Shown here piece after piece: positions 33,102 through 39,778 of a stretch of 39,778 nt of DNA; position 1 is the first letter of the stretch; every line of letters starts with the position of its first letter. Under the pieces are notes generated by a model. That model did not search any database, was not told the DNA's origin, and was given only the letters and a program-made list of their open reading frames with translations. The DNA comes from JBCDBD01 sp039184335 (GTDB taxonomy: Bacteria > Bacteroidota > Bacteroidia > Flavobacteriales > Flavobacteriaceae). The stretch is from the NCBI GenBank assembly GCA_039184335.1, contig JBCDBD010000034.1, positions 1-39,778 of the forward strand, in the 5' to 3' direction. The position numbers and the translations under genes were made by a program.

Positions 33102-33892
33102 AAATAGCAATTATAGGAGCTGGAAATTTAGGATTGGCCATTGCCAAAGGCATATTGCACAGCAACGGAGCCACGACCATGTACCTTACCAAACGAAATA
33201 TCAGTGAAATCAAGAAATATGAAAAATACGGCAATGTAACAGTCACCATAGACAATGTGGAAGCTGTTCTTCAGTCAGATATCCTCATTTTTGCCGTACA
33301 GCCCGGCCATTTTGAGGCTATCCTACACGAAATCAAAGACCAACTCAGTGAAAATCATATCATCATCAGTACCATAACCGGTTTTGGCATCGAAAAAATC
33401 GAGTCTATTGTTGGGGTAGAAAAGTACATTATTAGAAGCATGCCCAACACAGCGATATCAGTTGGTAAATCCATGACCTGTATCTGTAGCAACGGCATGG
33501 GTAAAAAGCGTATTGATCTGGCCAAGGCGATTTTCAATCGAATGGGGCATTCGCTTGAAATTCCAGAAGAACAAATGCAAGCGGCAACGGTGGTTTGCGC
33601 AAGTGGCATCGCATTCTGGATGCGCTTGATTCGGGCCACTACGCAAGGGGCCATCCAACTTGGTTTCGATGCCAAGGAAGCCCAGGAACTGGCGATGCAC
33701 ACCTGTAATGGGGCGGCCAATCTTTTGATTGAATCTGGCAACCACCCCGAAGAAGAGATTGATAGGGTTACCACCCCAAAGGGCTGCACCATTGAAGGTT
33801 TGAATGAAATGGAACACCAAGGGCTGAGTTCTTCCCTGATACAGGGCATTGTTACCTCATACCGAAAAATAAGTGAAATCAGAAAAGGATGA
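33098..33892 (+). CDS. proC: Pyrroline-5-carboxylate reductase
   Basis: 264 residues from ATG 33098; an ORF start at 33065 is ruled out because it lies in the VOC gene. ProC makes proline from pyrroline-5-carboxylate with NAD(P)H. Motifs: KIAIIGAGNLGLAIAKGIL, ILIFAVQPGHFEAIL, IRSMPNTAISVGKSMT and the C-terminal signature VTTPKGCTIEGLNEME. Its place inside the arginine operon links the two glutamate-semialdehyde-derived amino acids. It could also act on a related semialdehyde, but the sequence is an ordinary ProC. Confidence 0.93.
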   Translation: MKIAIIGAGNLGLAIAKGILHSNGATTMYLTKRNISEIKKYEKYGNVTVTIDNVEAVLQSDILIFAVQPGHFEAILHEIKDQLSENHIIISTITGFGIEKIESIVGVEKYIIRSMPNTAISVGKSMTCICSNGMGKKRIDLAKAIFNRMGHSLEIPEEQMQAATVVCASGIAFWMRLIRATTQGAIQLGFDAKEAQELAMHTCNGAANLLIESGNHPEEEIDRVTTPKGCTIEGLNEMEHQGLSSSLIQGIVTSYRKISEIRKG

Positions 33893-33963
33893 TGACCAAG
33901 TTGGGCCGAGTCAAGACCCAAACAATGAAACTGTTACTTTTCCTTCGACCATACTCGAGGTAA
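33892..33963 (+). CDS. 23-residue ORF between proC and argD (doubtful)
   Basis: ATG overlaps the proC stop (TGATG) and the frame runs to TAA at 33961-33963: 23 residues, with an internal ATG and a second half reading MKLLLFLRPYSR. It includes three Arg and one Pro codon. It fills most of the 92-base gap before argD. It may be coupled to proC, or may be chance. Confidence 0.2.
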   Translation: MTKLGRVKTQTMKLLLFLRPYSR

Positions 33964-33984
33964 GAATACGATAAAAAAAGAGAA

Positions 33985-35121
33985 ATGAAACTGTTTGACG
34001 TATATCCACTTTACAATGTTACCCCTGTTTCAGCCAAGGGCATAGAAGTTGTTGATGCCAAAGGGGAAACCTATTGGGACTTTTATGGTGGCCACGCGGT
34101 TATTTCCATAGGACATTCGCATCCACATTATCTGGATCGGCTGAAAGCACAATTGGAAAAAATGGCATTTTACAGTAACGCTGTCAAAAATCCATTACAA
34201 GAAGAATTGGGCATTAAGCTGGGGCAACTTTCCAATTGTGAAAACTACCAATTGTTCTTGTGCAACTCAGGTGCCGAAGCCAATGAAAATGCATTAAAAC
34301 TGGCCTCTTTCCATTCAGGCAAATCAAAGGTCATTGCCTTTAAGAACAGTTTTCATGGTCGCACATCTGCAGCAGTGGCGGTAACGGACAATCCAAAAAT
34401 CGTAGCGCCCATCAACCAACAGCAAAAGGTTACTTTTCTACCTCTCAATGATATCCATGCTTTCGAACAGGCCATTCAAAAAGAGGCTTATTGTGCCGTT
34501 ATTCTTGAAGCCATTCAAGGTGTTGGTGGATTGGACGAACCCACTACGGAATTCTATCAATTCTTGGCCCAAAAGTGCAAAGAGCACCAAATGCTCTTGA
34601 TTGCCGATGAAGTACAGAGTGGTTTTGGTAGAAGTGGTAAGTTCTTCGGGTTTCAACATCACGCAATACAACCCGATATTATTTCCATGGCCAAAGGTAT
34701 GGGCAATGGTTTTCCCGTTGGGGGAGTGCTCATTCATGAAAAACTCAAGGCCTCATATGGTCTTCTGGGCACCACCTTTGGGGGCAACCATTTGGCATGT
34801 GTTGCCACACTTGCGGTTTTAGAGGTTATTGAAAAAGAAGACTTGATGGCAAATGCTGCCCAAATGGGCCTGTATTTTAAAGAAATGGCGAGTCAAGTCA
34901 CACAGGCACAAATGATAAAAGGCCGAGGCTTAATGTTAGGACTCGAGTTCGATTTCGAGGTTGGCGAGCTCCGCAAAAATTTGATTTACCGACAACACCT
35001 GTTTACAGGGGGATCGGCCAACAAAAAGTTGCTCCGCTTTTTACCGGCACTGAATATCACTGAAGAACATATCGTGCTTTTTTTTACAGCATTGAGAAAA
35101 GAACTGACCGGGCACTACTAA
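33985..35121 (+). CDS. argD: N-acylornithine aminotransferase
   Basis: 378 residues, class-III PLP aminotransferase. It converts the N-acylglutamate semialdehyde to N-acylornithine using glutamate as amino donor. Motifs: GGHAVISIGHSHPHYL, LCNSGAEANENALKLA, SFHGRTSAAVAVT, IADEVQSGFGRSG (Asp208 pairs with the PLP ring) and ISMAKGMGNGFPVGG (PLP lysine Lys237). It is slightly shorter than the usual 390-400, but all catalytic parts are present. Acetyl and succinyl forms cannot be told apart by eye. Confidence 0.93.
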   Translation: MKLFDVYPLYNVTPVSAKGIEVVDAKGETYWDFYGGHAVISIGHSHPHYLDRLKAQLEKMAFYSNAVKNPLQEELGIKLGQLSNCENYQLFLCNSGAEANENALKLASFHSGKSKVIAFKNSFHGRTSAAVAVTDNPKIVAPINQQQKVTFLPLNDIHAFEQAIQKEAYCAVILEAIQGVGGLDEPTTEFYQFLAQKCKEHQMLLIADEVQSGFGRSGKFFGFQHHAIQPDIISMAKGMGNGFPVGGVLIHEKLKASYGLLGTTFGGNHLACVATLAVLEVIEKEDLMANAAQMGLYFKEMASQVTQAQMIKGRGLMLGLEFDFEVGELRKNLIYRQHLFTGGSANKKLLRFLPALNITEEHIVLFFTALRKELTGHY

Positions 35122-35181
35122 AAAAGAATAGCAAAACGGTAATCGAAAGTTATTGTCCTCAATAAAAATGAACCATTGACC

Positions 35182-36117
35182 ATGAAACATTATTGCTCCA
35201 TACATGACCTAAAAAACTTGCACGAGGGGGTGCAAGAAGCCATTGCCTTAAAAAAGGAGCCCCTTTTATTTAAAAGCCTAGGCAAACAAAAAACCATTTG
35301 CCTTTTGTTCTTCAACAATAGTTTGCGCACACGCCTAAGTACACAAAAAGCAGCCCTAAACTTGGGTATGGAAGTTATGGTGATGAACTTTGGCACTGAA
35401 GGCTGGCAGCTTGAATTTGCAGACGGCACTATGATGGATGGAAGTAAAGCCGAACATATCAAGGAAGCAGCACAGGTCGTATCGCAATATGCAGATATCA
35501 TTGCCATTCGTGCATTTGCTGGCTTAATGGATAAAGAAAAAGATGAGGCCGAAACGGTGTTGAACGGATTTGTCAACCATGCCACGGTACCCATTGTCAA
35601 TATGGAAAGTTCGGTGGCCCACCCTTTACAGGCCTTGGCAGATGCCATTACCATCGAAGAATACAGAAGAATGGAAAGGCCAAAGGTCGTGCTATCATGG
35701 GCACCACACCCTAAGGCACTGCCACATGCGGTGGCCAATTCGTTCATAAACATGATGCATTTGCAAGATGCAGATTTTGTGATTACCCACCCCAAAGGAT
35801 ATGAACTGAATCCAGAAATCACAAAAGGAACCCAAATTGTGTATGACCAAGAAAAAGCGTTGAAAAATGCGAATTTTGTGTATGTTAAGAACTGGAGCGG
35901 TTATGCCGAATATGGGCGTGTAGCGCATCAAGACCCGAATTGGACGATGACCAAGGCAAAATTGGGTGATGCCTATTTTATGCACTGTCTGCCCGTTAGA
36001 AGAAACGTGGTCGTGGCAGATGGTGTTCTTGACGGTGGGCAAAGTCTGGTCATCGAGCAGGCAAACAATAGAACATACGCAGCGCAGTTGGTGCTGAAAA
36101 AGATATTGGAAAACTAA
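35182..36117 (+). CDS. argF': N-acylornithine carbamoyltransferase (ArgF', probably succinylornithine type)
   Basis: 311 residues from ATG 35182; the TTG at 35176 is in frame but weaker. Carbamoyl phosphate is bound by SLRTRLSTQ (about 47-55) and HCLPVRRN near the end; APHPKALPHAVANSF is also conserved. It resembles the N-acetyl/N-succinylornithine transcarbamylases more than ordinary OTCase. The family's specificity loop reads MMDGSKAEHIKEA: residue 90 is Ala, where Bacteroides fragilis succinylornithine transcarbamylase has Pro90 and Xanthomonas acetylornithine transcarbamylase has Glu92. Loss of Glu favours the succinyl substrate, so succinyl is more likely. A 60-base gap separates it from argD. 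Confidence 0.92.
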   Translation: MKHYCSIHDLKNLHEGVQEAIALKKEPLLFKSLGKQKTICLLFFNNSLRTRLSTQKAALNLGMEVMVMNFGTEGWQLEFADGTMMDGSKAEHIKEAAQVVSQYADIIAIRAFAGLMDKEKDEAETVLNGFVNHATVPIVNMESSVAHPLQALADAITIEEYRRMERPKVVLSWAPHPKALPHAVANSFINMMHLQDADFVITHPKGYELNPEITKGTQIVYDQEKALKNANFVYVKNWSGYAEYGRVAHQDPNWTMTKAKLGDAYFMHCLPVRRNVVVADGVLDGGQSLVIEQANNRTYAAQLVLKKILEN

Positions 36118-36201
36118 ACGAACTGTACCTATGCTCGGTTAAAGAAGGGGCTGAACCTGTAAAACGGAACACCGTGGAGATTGAAAAACACCCCCTTTTT
36201 T

Positions 36202-36218
36202 CCCGATATTAGGTCGGG
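36202..36218 (+). promoter_or_regulatory. Small hairpin in the argF'-argB gap
   Basis: CCCGA (36202-36206) pairs with TCGGG (36214-36218) over loop TATTAGG, with a C-run (36191-36195) upstream that could pair with the same G-run instead. A second GTCGGGG occurs at 36241-36247. The 144-base gap before argB is long for this operon and has no reading frame or T-run terminator that I can see. Confidence 0.3.
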
Positions 36219-36261
36219 GTTCATTCCCTCTCTCTATTGAGTCGGGGAGTCAATTTGAAAA

Positions 36262-37038
36262 ATGGAAAAACTACGTATTGTCAAAATAGGGGGTAATATC
36301 ATTGAAGATAAGATACTGCTATCAAAGTTTCTGTACCTGTTCCAAAAACTGGAGGGATTGAAAATTTTGGTGCATGGAGGTGGAAAAAAAGCAAACCAAG
36401 TCCTTCAACAGCTGGGTATTGAACCCAAAATGGTGCAAGGCAGACGTATTACGGATGTTGAAAGCCTAGATGTGGCCATTATGGTCTACGGTGGTCTGAC
36501 CAACAAAAAGATAGTGGCACAGTTACAGTCGATAGGCTGTAATGCTATCGGTATGAGTGGTGCTGATGGCAACACGATCAGGGCCCACAAAAGACCTGTC
36601 AAAGAAATAGACTATGGCTTTGCGGGCGATATTGACAAAATCAACGCCATAACCATTGCCACACTTATAAATTCTGGCCTTACCCCTGTCTTCTGCGCAC
36701 TGACCCATGACCAAAAAGGGCAATTGTTGAACACCAATGCAGATACCATAGCTTCGACACTGGCCATGGGTTTAAGTGAAAAATTTGAGACCACCCTCTA
36801 TTACTGTTTTGAAATGGAGGGAGTATTGCGCGATGTTTCCGACAGCAATTCAGTCATCAAGAATATTGATTCCACCACCTACCAAAAGCTGTTGTCAGAA
36901 GGCATCATCAATGATGGTATGCTCCCTAAATTGGACAATGGTTTTCATGCACTTCAAAATGGGGTAAAACAGGTGCGAATCGGTAATTTAGCACTGTTCG
37001 AAAAAGAAAGTAACGTATACACAACCCTGATGTTATGA
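36262..37038 (+). CDS. argB: N-acylglutamate kinase
   Basis: 258 residues, amino-acid-kinase fold. It phosphorylates N-acylglutamate with ATP, the second step of the pathway. Motifs: RIVKIGGNIIED, ILVHGGGKKANQVLQQLG, RRITDVESLDVAIMVYGG, AIGMSGADGNTI, LTPVFCALTHDQKGQLLNTNAD, and a late LSEGIINDGMLPKLDNGF. The N-terminal regulatory helix of arginine-inhibited hexameric NAGKs is absent (the protein begins directly at the kinase strand). That suggests control of the pathway lies mainly in expression or at another step. The end overlaps argE by ATGA. Confidence 0.95.
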   Translation: MEKLRIVKIGGNIIEDKILLSKFLYLFQKLEGLKILVHGGGKKANQVLQQLGIEPKMVQGRRITDVESLDVAIMVYGGLTNKKIVAQLQSIGCNAIGMSGADGNTIRAHKRPVKEIDYGFAGDIDKINAITIATLINSGLTPVFCALTHDQKGQLLNTNADTIASTLAMGLSEKFETTLYYCFEMEGVLRDVSDSNSVIKNIDSTTYQKLLSEGIINDGMLPKLDNGFHALQNGVKQVRIGNLALFEKESNVYTTLML

Positions 37039-38114
37039 CTATTGATCAAGAAACCTTGGCCCAAGAGGCACTTGCATTGTTGAAGCAATTGATTTCCATT
37101 CCTTCATTTTCAGAAGAGGAAGATGAAACAGCAACCACTATAATGCATTGGCTAAAAAAGTTTGGGGTCGATACCCAACGCCAATACAATAACATCTATG
37201 CCTTCAACAAGCATTTTGATGAAAACAAGCCCAATCTGTTGCTGAACTCCCACCATGATACGGTCAAGCCCAATTCGGCCTATACCAAAGACCCTTTTCA
37301 TCCTCATGTAGAAGATGGCAAACTATATGGTTTGGGAAGCAATGATGCTGGCGGGGCACTATGCTGTCTGCTGGCCACTTTCATCCACTTTTATGAACGC
37401 GATGACCTCAGCTACAATATTATCATGAGTGCAACCGCTGAGGAGGAAGACGCAGGTGATAAGAGCATTTCTGCGCTTTTACCCATACTACCAGCAATTG
37501 ATGTTGCCATAGTCGGGGAACCTACCCAAATGCAATTGGCGATTGCCGAAAAAGGGTTGGTCGTATTTGAAGGTAAAGTAGAAGGTACCCCCTCACATGC
37601 CGCACATCCGAACGACAACAATTCCATTTACAATACCATCAAAGTGCTTGAATGGTTTAAGGATTATACCTTTGAAAAGGTATCTGATGTTTTAGGGCCC
37701 GTAAAGATGACGGTGACCCAAATCAACGCGGGCAGTCAGCACAATGTCGTGCCTGGCCATGTGGACCTGGTCATCGACACCCGGGTGAACGATTGCTATA
37801 CCAATGAAGAAATCAACGAAATCCTTCAAAAGGAGGCTCCTTGTACCCTGACTCCCAGGTCATTGAATTTGAGCAGTTCTTCGATCGCCATCGAACATCC
37901 CTTGGTACGGTCTGGGATTGCCCTAGGACGGGAAACCTATGGTTCCCCTACCCTCTCCGATCAGGCAGAACTGAGTTGCCAGTCATTGAAAATGGGTCCG
38001 GGAGACAGTGTTCGTTCGCACTCTGCCAACGAATTTATCTATGTCAATGAAGTATTGGAAGGCGTTGGCATATACATCGCCCTTCTTGAAGGATTTTTGA
38101 CCAGACAGATATGA
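37035..38114 (+). CDS. argE: M20-family N-acylornithine/citrulline deacylase
   Basis: 359 residues, zinc peptidase M20. In this pathway the carbamoylated product is N-acylcitrulline, so the enzyme should remove the acyl group from citrulline. Metal-site motifs: LLLNSHHDTVKP (His and Asp), LYGLGSNDAGGALC, SATAEEEDAGD (catalytic Glu and metal Glu) and VGEPTQMQLAIAEKG, ending with the metal His in RSHSANEFIYV. The lid domain is in the normal place (from about 165). It is coupled to argB by ATGA and followed by a 122-base gap before argH. Confidence 0.9.
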   Translation: MTIDQETLAQEALALLKQLISIPSFSEEEDETATTIMHWLKKFGVDTQRQYNNIYAFNKHFDENKPNLLLNSHHDTVKPNSAYTKDPFHPHVEDGKLYGLGSNDAGGALCCLLATFIHFYERDDLSYNIIMSATAEEEDAGDKSISALLPILPAIDVAIVGEPTQMQLAIAEKGLVVFEGKVEGTPSHAAHPNDNNSIYNTIKVLEWFKDYTFEKVSDVLGPVKMTVTQINAGSQHNVVPGHVDLVIDTRVNDCYTNEEINEILQKEAPCTLTPRSLNLSSSSIAIEHPLVRSGIALGRETYGSPTLSDQAELSCQSLKMGPGDSVRSHSANEFIYVNEVLEGVGIYIALLEGFLTRQI

Positions 38115-38236
38115 GGTATCAGTGTTGGGGCCACAGACTTAAAATCTATAAATACCTATCAAAAACTTGGCAATGAAGTGCAAAAAATGATATACCCTTT
38201 TATCCATTCGTTTTCTAAATCTAATATCTAACCATC

Positions 38237-39526
38237 ATGAAACTCTGGGACAAAGGCTTTAGCACTGATAAAAAAATCGACCTATTTACCGTGGGCAATG
38301 ATCGTGAACTGGATTTAATCTTGGCAAAGTATGATGTCATCGCCTCAAAAGCACATGCCCAAATGTTGGGAAAAGTCGGACTGATCACCCATGAAGAATC
38401 CCAAGCTTTGCAAAAGCAGCTAGATGTCATTGCGAAAAGTATCGTTAAGGAATCTTTTACAATAGAAGATGATTTTGAGGATATGCACTCAAAAATCGAG
38501 TATTTATTGACCCAAAAGCTAGGGGATACCGGGAAAAAAATCCATACTGCCCGATCACGGAACGATCAGGTGTTGGTGGCCATGCAATTGTACCTGAAAG
38601 ACGAAATGAAAGATATCAAAAATCAGGTAAGGGTACTTTTTGACCTGTTATTGCAATTGGCCAAAAAACATGGGAAAGTCCTGTTGCCTGGCTATACCCA
38701 TTTGCAAATTGCCATGCCCTCATCTTTTGGGCTTTGGTTTTCAGCTTATGCCGAAAGCTTGGTCGATGACCTGCATCTCATACAGGCCGCTTATAAGATT
38801 GCGGACCAAAACCCCTTGGGGAGCGCGGCAGGCTATGGCAGTTCCTTTCCCATTGATAGGGCCTTGACCACAAAGGAACTAGGGTTTGCCACCTTAAAGT
38901 ATAATGTGATCGCCGCACAAATGGGACGCGGTAAAGTGGAAAAGGCAGCTGCTTTTGGCATTTCGAGTGTAGCAGCTACCCTTTCCAAACTGGCCATGGA
39001 CATCACGCTCTATATGAGCCAAAATTTCGATTTTATATCATTCCCCAATGAATTGACCACTGGCAGCAGCATTATGCCCCATAAAAAAAATCCCGATGTG
39101 TTTGAATTGATACGGGCCAAATGCAACAAGATCCAAGCGGTACCCAATCAGTTGACCTTGGTGACCAACAACCTGCCCAGTGGCTATCACCGTGACCTAC
39201 AATTGGTCAAGGAAATCATCTTACCTGCCCTACAGGACATGAAGGCCTGTATAGGAATGATGACCTTTAGCTTGAAGGAAATACAGGTGAACGAGAAGAT
39301 TTTAGAAAACCCCAAATACGATTATCTTTTTAGTGTGGACACCCTTAACGAACTGGTCAAAAATGGCATGCCCTTTCGTGATGCCTATAAAACCATGGGT
39401 AAGGCTATAGAAAATGGAAACTTTAAACCTAAAAAAGATATTCAACATACCCATAAAGGTAGTTTGGGAAATTTGTGTTTAGAAGAGATCCACAACAAAA
39501 TGGAAGAACTATTTGCCAATGAGTAA
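38237..39526 (+). CDS. argH: Argininosuccinate lyase
   Basis: 429 residues, fumarase/aspartase superfamily. It splits argininosuccinate into arginine and fumarate, the last step. Motifs: KLWDKGFSTDKKIDLFTVGND at the N-terminus, DDFEDMHSKIEYLLTQ, KIHTARSRNDQVLVAMQLYL, LPGYTHLQIAMPSSFG, and the signature TGSSIMPHKKNPDVFELIRA. Slightly shorter than the usual 455-470 because the C-terminal helices are trimmed. The gap from argE (38115-38236) could hold a weak promoter, but no exact TAnnTTTG is seen. It ends the operon. Confidence 0.95.
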   Translation: MKLWDKGFSTDKKIDLFTVGNDRELDLILAKYDVIASKAHAQMLGKVGLITHEESQALQKQLDVIAKSIVKESFTIEDDFEDMHSKIEYLLTQKLGDTGKKIHTARSRNDQVLVAMQLYLKDEMKDIKNQVRVLFDLLLQLAKKHGKVLLPGYTHLQIAMPSSFGLWFSAYAESLVDDLHLIQAAYKIADQNPLGSAAGYGSSFPIDRALTTKELGFATLKYNVIAAQMGRGKVEKAAAFGISSVAATLSKLAMDITLYMSQNFDFISFPNELTTGSSIMPHKKNPDVFELIRAKCNKIQAVPNQLTLVTNNLPSGYHRDLQLVKEIILPALQDMKACIGMMTFSLKEIQVNEKILENPKYDYLFSVDTLNELVKNGMPFRDAYKTMGKAIENGNFKPKKDIQHTHKGSLGNLCLEEIHNKMEELFANE

Positions 39527-39666
39527 CCCGTTGCCCAATGGTGTTTTTCTTTAGAAATACCCTCTTATGTTGCGACAGATATTTGGATTCGAAAATCAAA
39601 TTTTTGAACCTTACAAACAAATATAAGAGGTGAACCTATTGCTATTTTAACGTGAGTTCGATGTAA

Positions 39667-39778
39667 CTACAAAGCTAAATAGAGCTGTTTGGTATCGGTG
39701 AATTTCTTTTTAAGGGAAGGTTTTCTTTCGGTGAAATTGTAGGCTATCAAAGCAGAGAACAGGTTGGTCAAGAAGTTC
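39667..39778 (-). mobile_element. 3' end of an IS982-like transposase gene
   Basis: On the minus strand, the open frame from the right edge to the TAG (plus-strand 39667-39669) encodes 36 residues. They begin NFLTNLFSALIAYNF and continue TERKPSLKKKF, ending LYLAL. This matches the C-terminus of IS982-family transposases (NFLxNxxxxLIAY..xxKPSL). The gene is cut by the window edge. The terminal inverted repeat should lie just left, around 39610-39666, but I cannot fix its ends with only one copy. Confidence 0.6.

Noticed and set aside
33355..33921. 188-codon minus-strand frame opposite proC
   Set aside because: Antisense shadow of a conserved gene; no motif or start signal is seen.
35176..35181. 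TTG start two codons before the argF' ATG
   Set aside because: ATG at 35182 gives an N-terminus (MKHYCSIHDL) and residue numbering that match the family.
35190..35822. 210-codon minus-strand frame opposite argF'
   Set aside because: It lies fully within argF' on the other strand. Its residues (many Ser, Ala, Cys) are what the complement of a conserved gene yields.

Overview
The window looks like chromosomal DNA of a marine-type member of the Flavobacteriaceae (Bacteroidota). The signs are promoters of the Bacteroidota form (TTG, about 19-21 bases, TAnnTTTG), very few Shine-Dalgarno sequences, a GYDIA-type GHMP kinase, a Bacteroidota-type arginine operon built on an N-acylornithine transcarbamylase, an arsenosugar-type gene group, and an IS982-like fragment. 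All calls come from reading the sequence; no database search was made.

Layout. 1-8300: a housekeeping block. A GHMP kinase tail runs rightward, facing a leftward run of coaX, an outer-membrane protein, a TPR protein, lptC, a small membrane protein, a CorC/HlyC-type protein and a PpiD/SurA-type isomerase. 8354-8557: tRNA-Phe(GAA) with a textbook promoter, a palindromic leader and a clean terminator. 8743-11385: a small charged protein, a DoxX-like protein, a 33-codon membrane ORF and a GH32 lipoprotein. 11471-16060: rhodanese, TIGR04282-type transferase, purine nucleoside phosphorylase, ArsM-type methyltransferase, TIGR04283-type glycosyltransferase and a lipoprotein. This is an arsenosugar-type operon, but no radical-SAM arsS gene is present. 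16063-21072 (leftward): DUF547 protein, beta-barrel protein, GH113-like lipoprotein, Omp85-like protein and a degenerate LysM/amidase-like protein. 21309-29722: a tight five-gene operon (FAD/NAD oxidoreductase, membrane polyferredoxin, MORN/YwqK-like protein, two family-2 glycosyltransferases), then a WYL regulator with a GyrI-like tail and a GT-C mannosyltransferase-like protein.

29711-39526: an arginine (plus proline) biosynthesis operon in the order GNAT, argG, argC, VOC protein, proC, argD, argF', argB, argE, argH. A 26-codon ORF directly upstream holds five Arg and five Pro codons, mostly packed at its end. It looks like a leader peptide able to sense both products of the operon, which includes proC. 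The transcarbamylase has Ala at the position that separates acetylornithine (Glu) from succinylornithine (Pro) enzymes, so the acyl group used here is open, though probably succinyl. The window ends in the 3' part of an IS982-like transposase on the minus strand.

The best candidates for undescribed biology are the Arg/Pro leader, the arsS-less arsenosugar-type operon beside a redox-glycosyltransferase cassette, and the GNAT with a four-cysteine tail at the head of the arginine operon.
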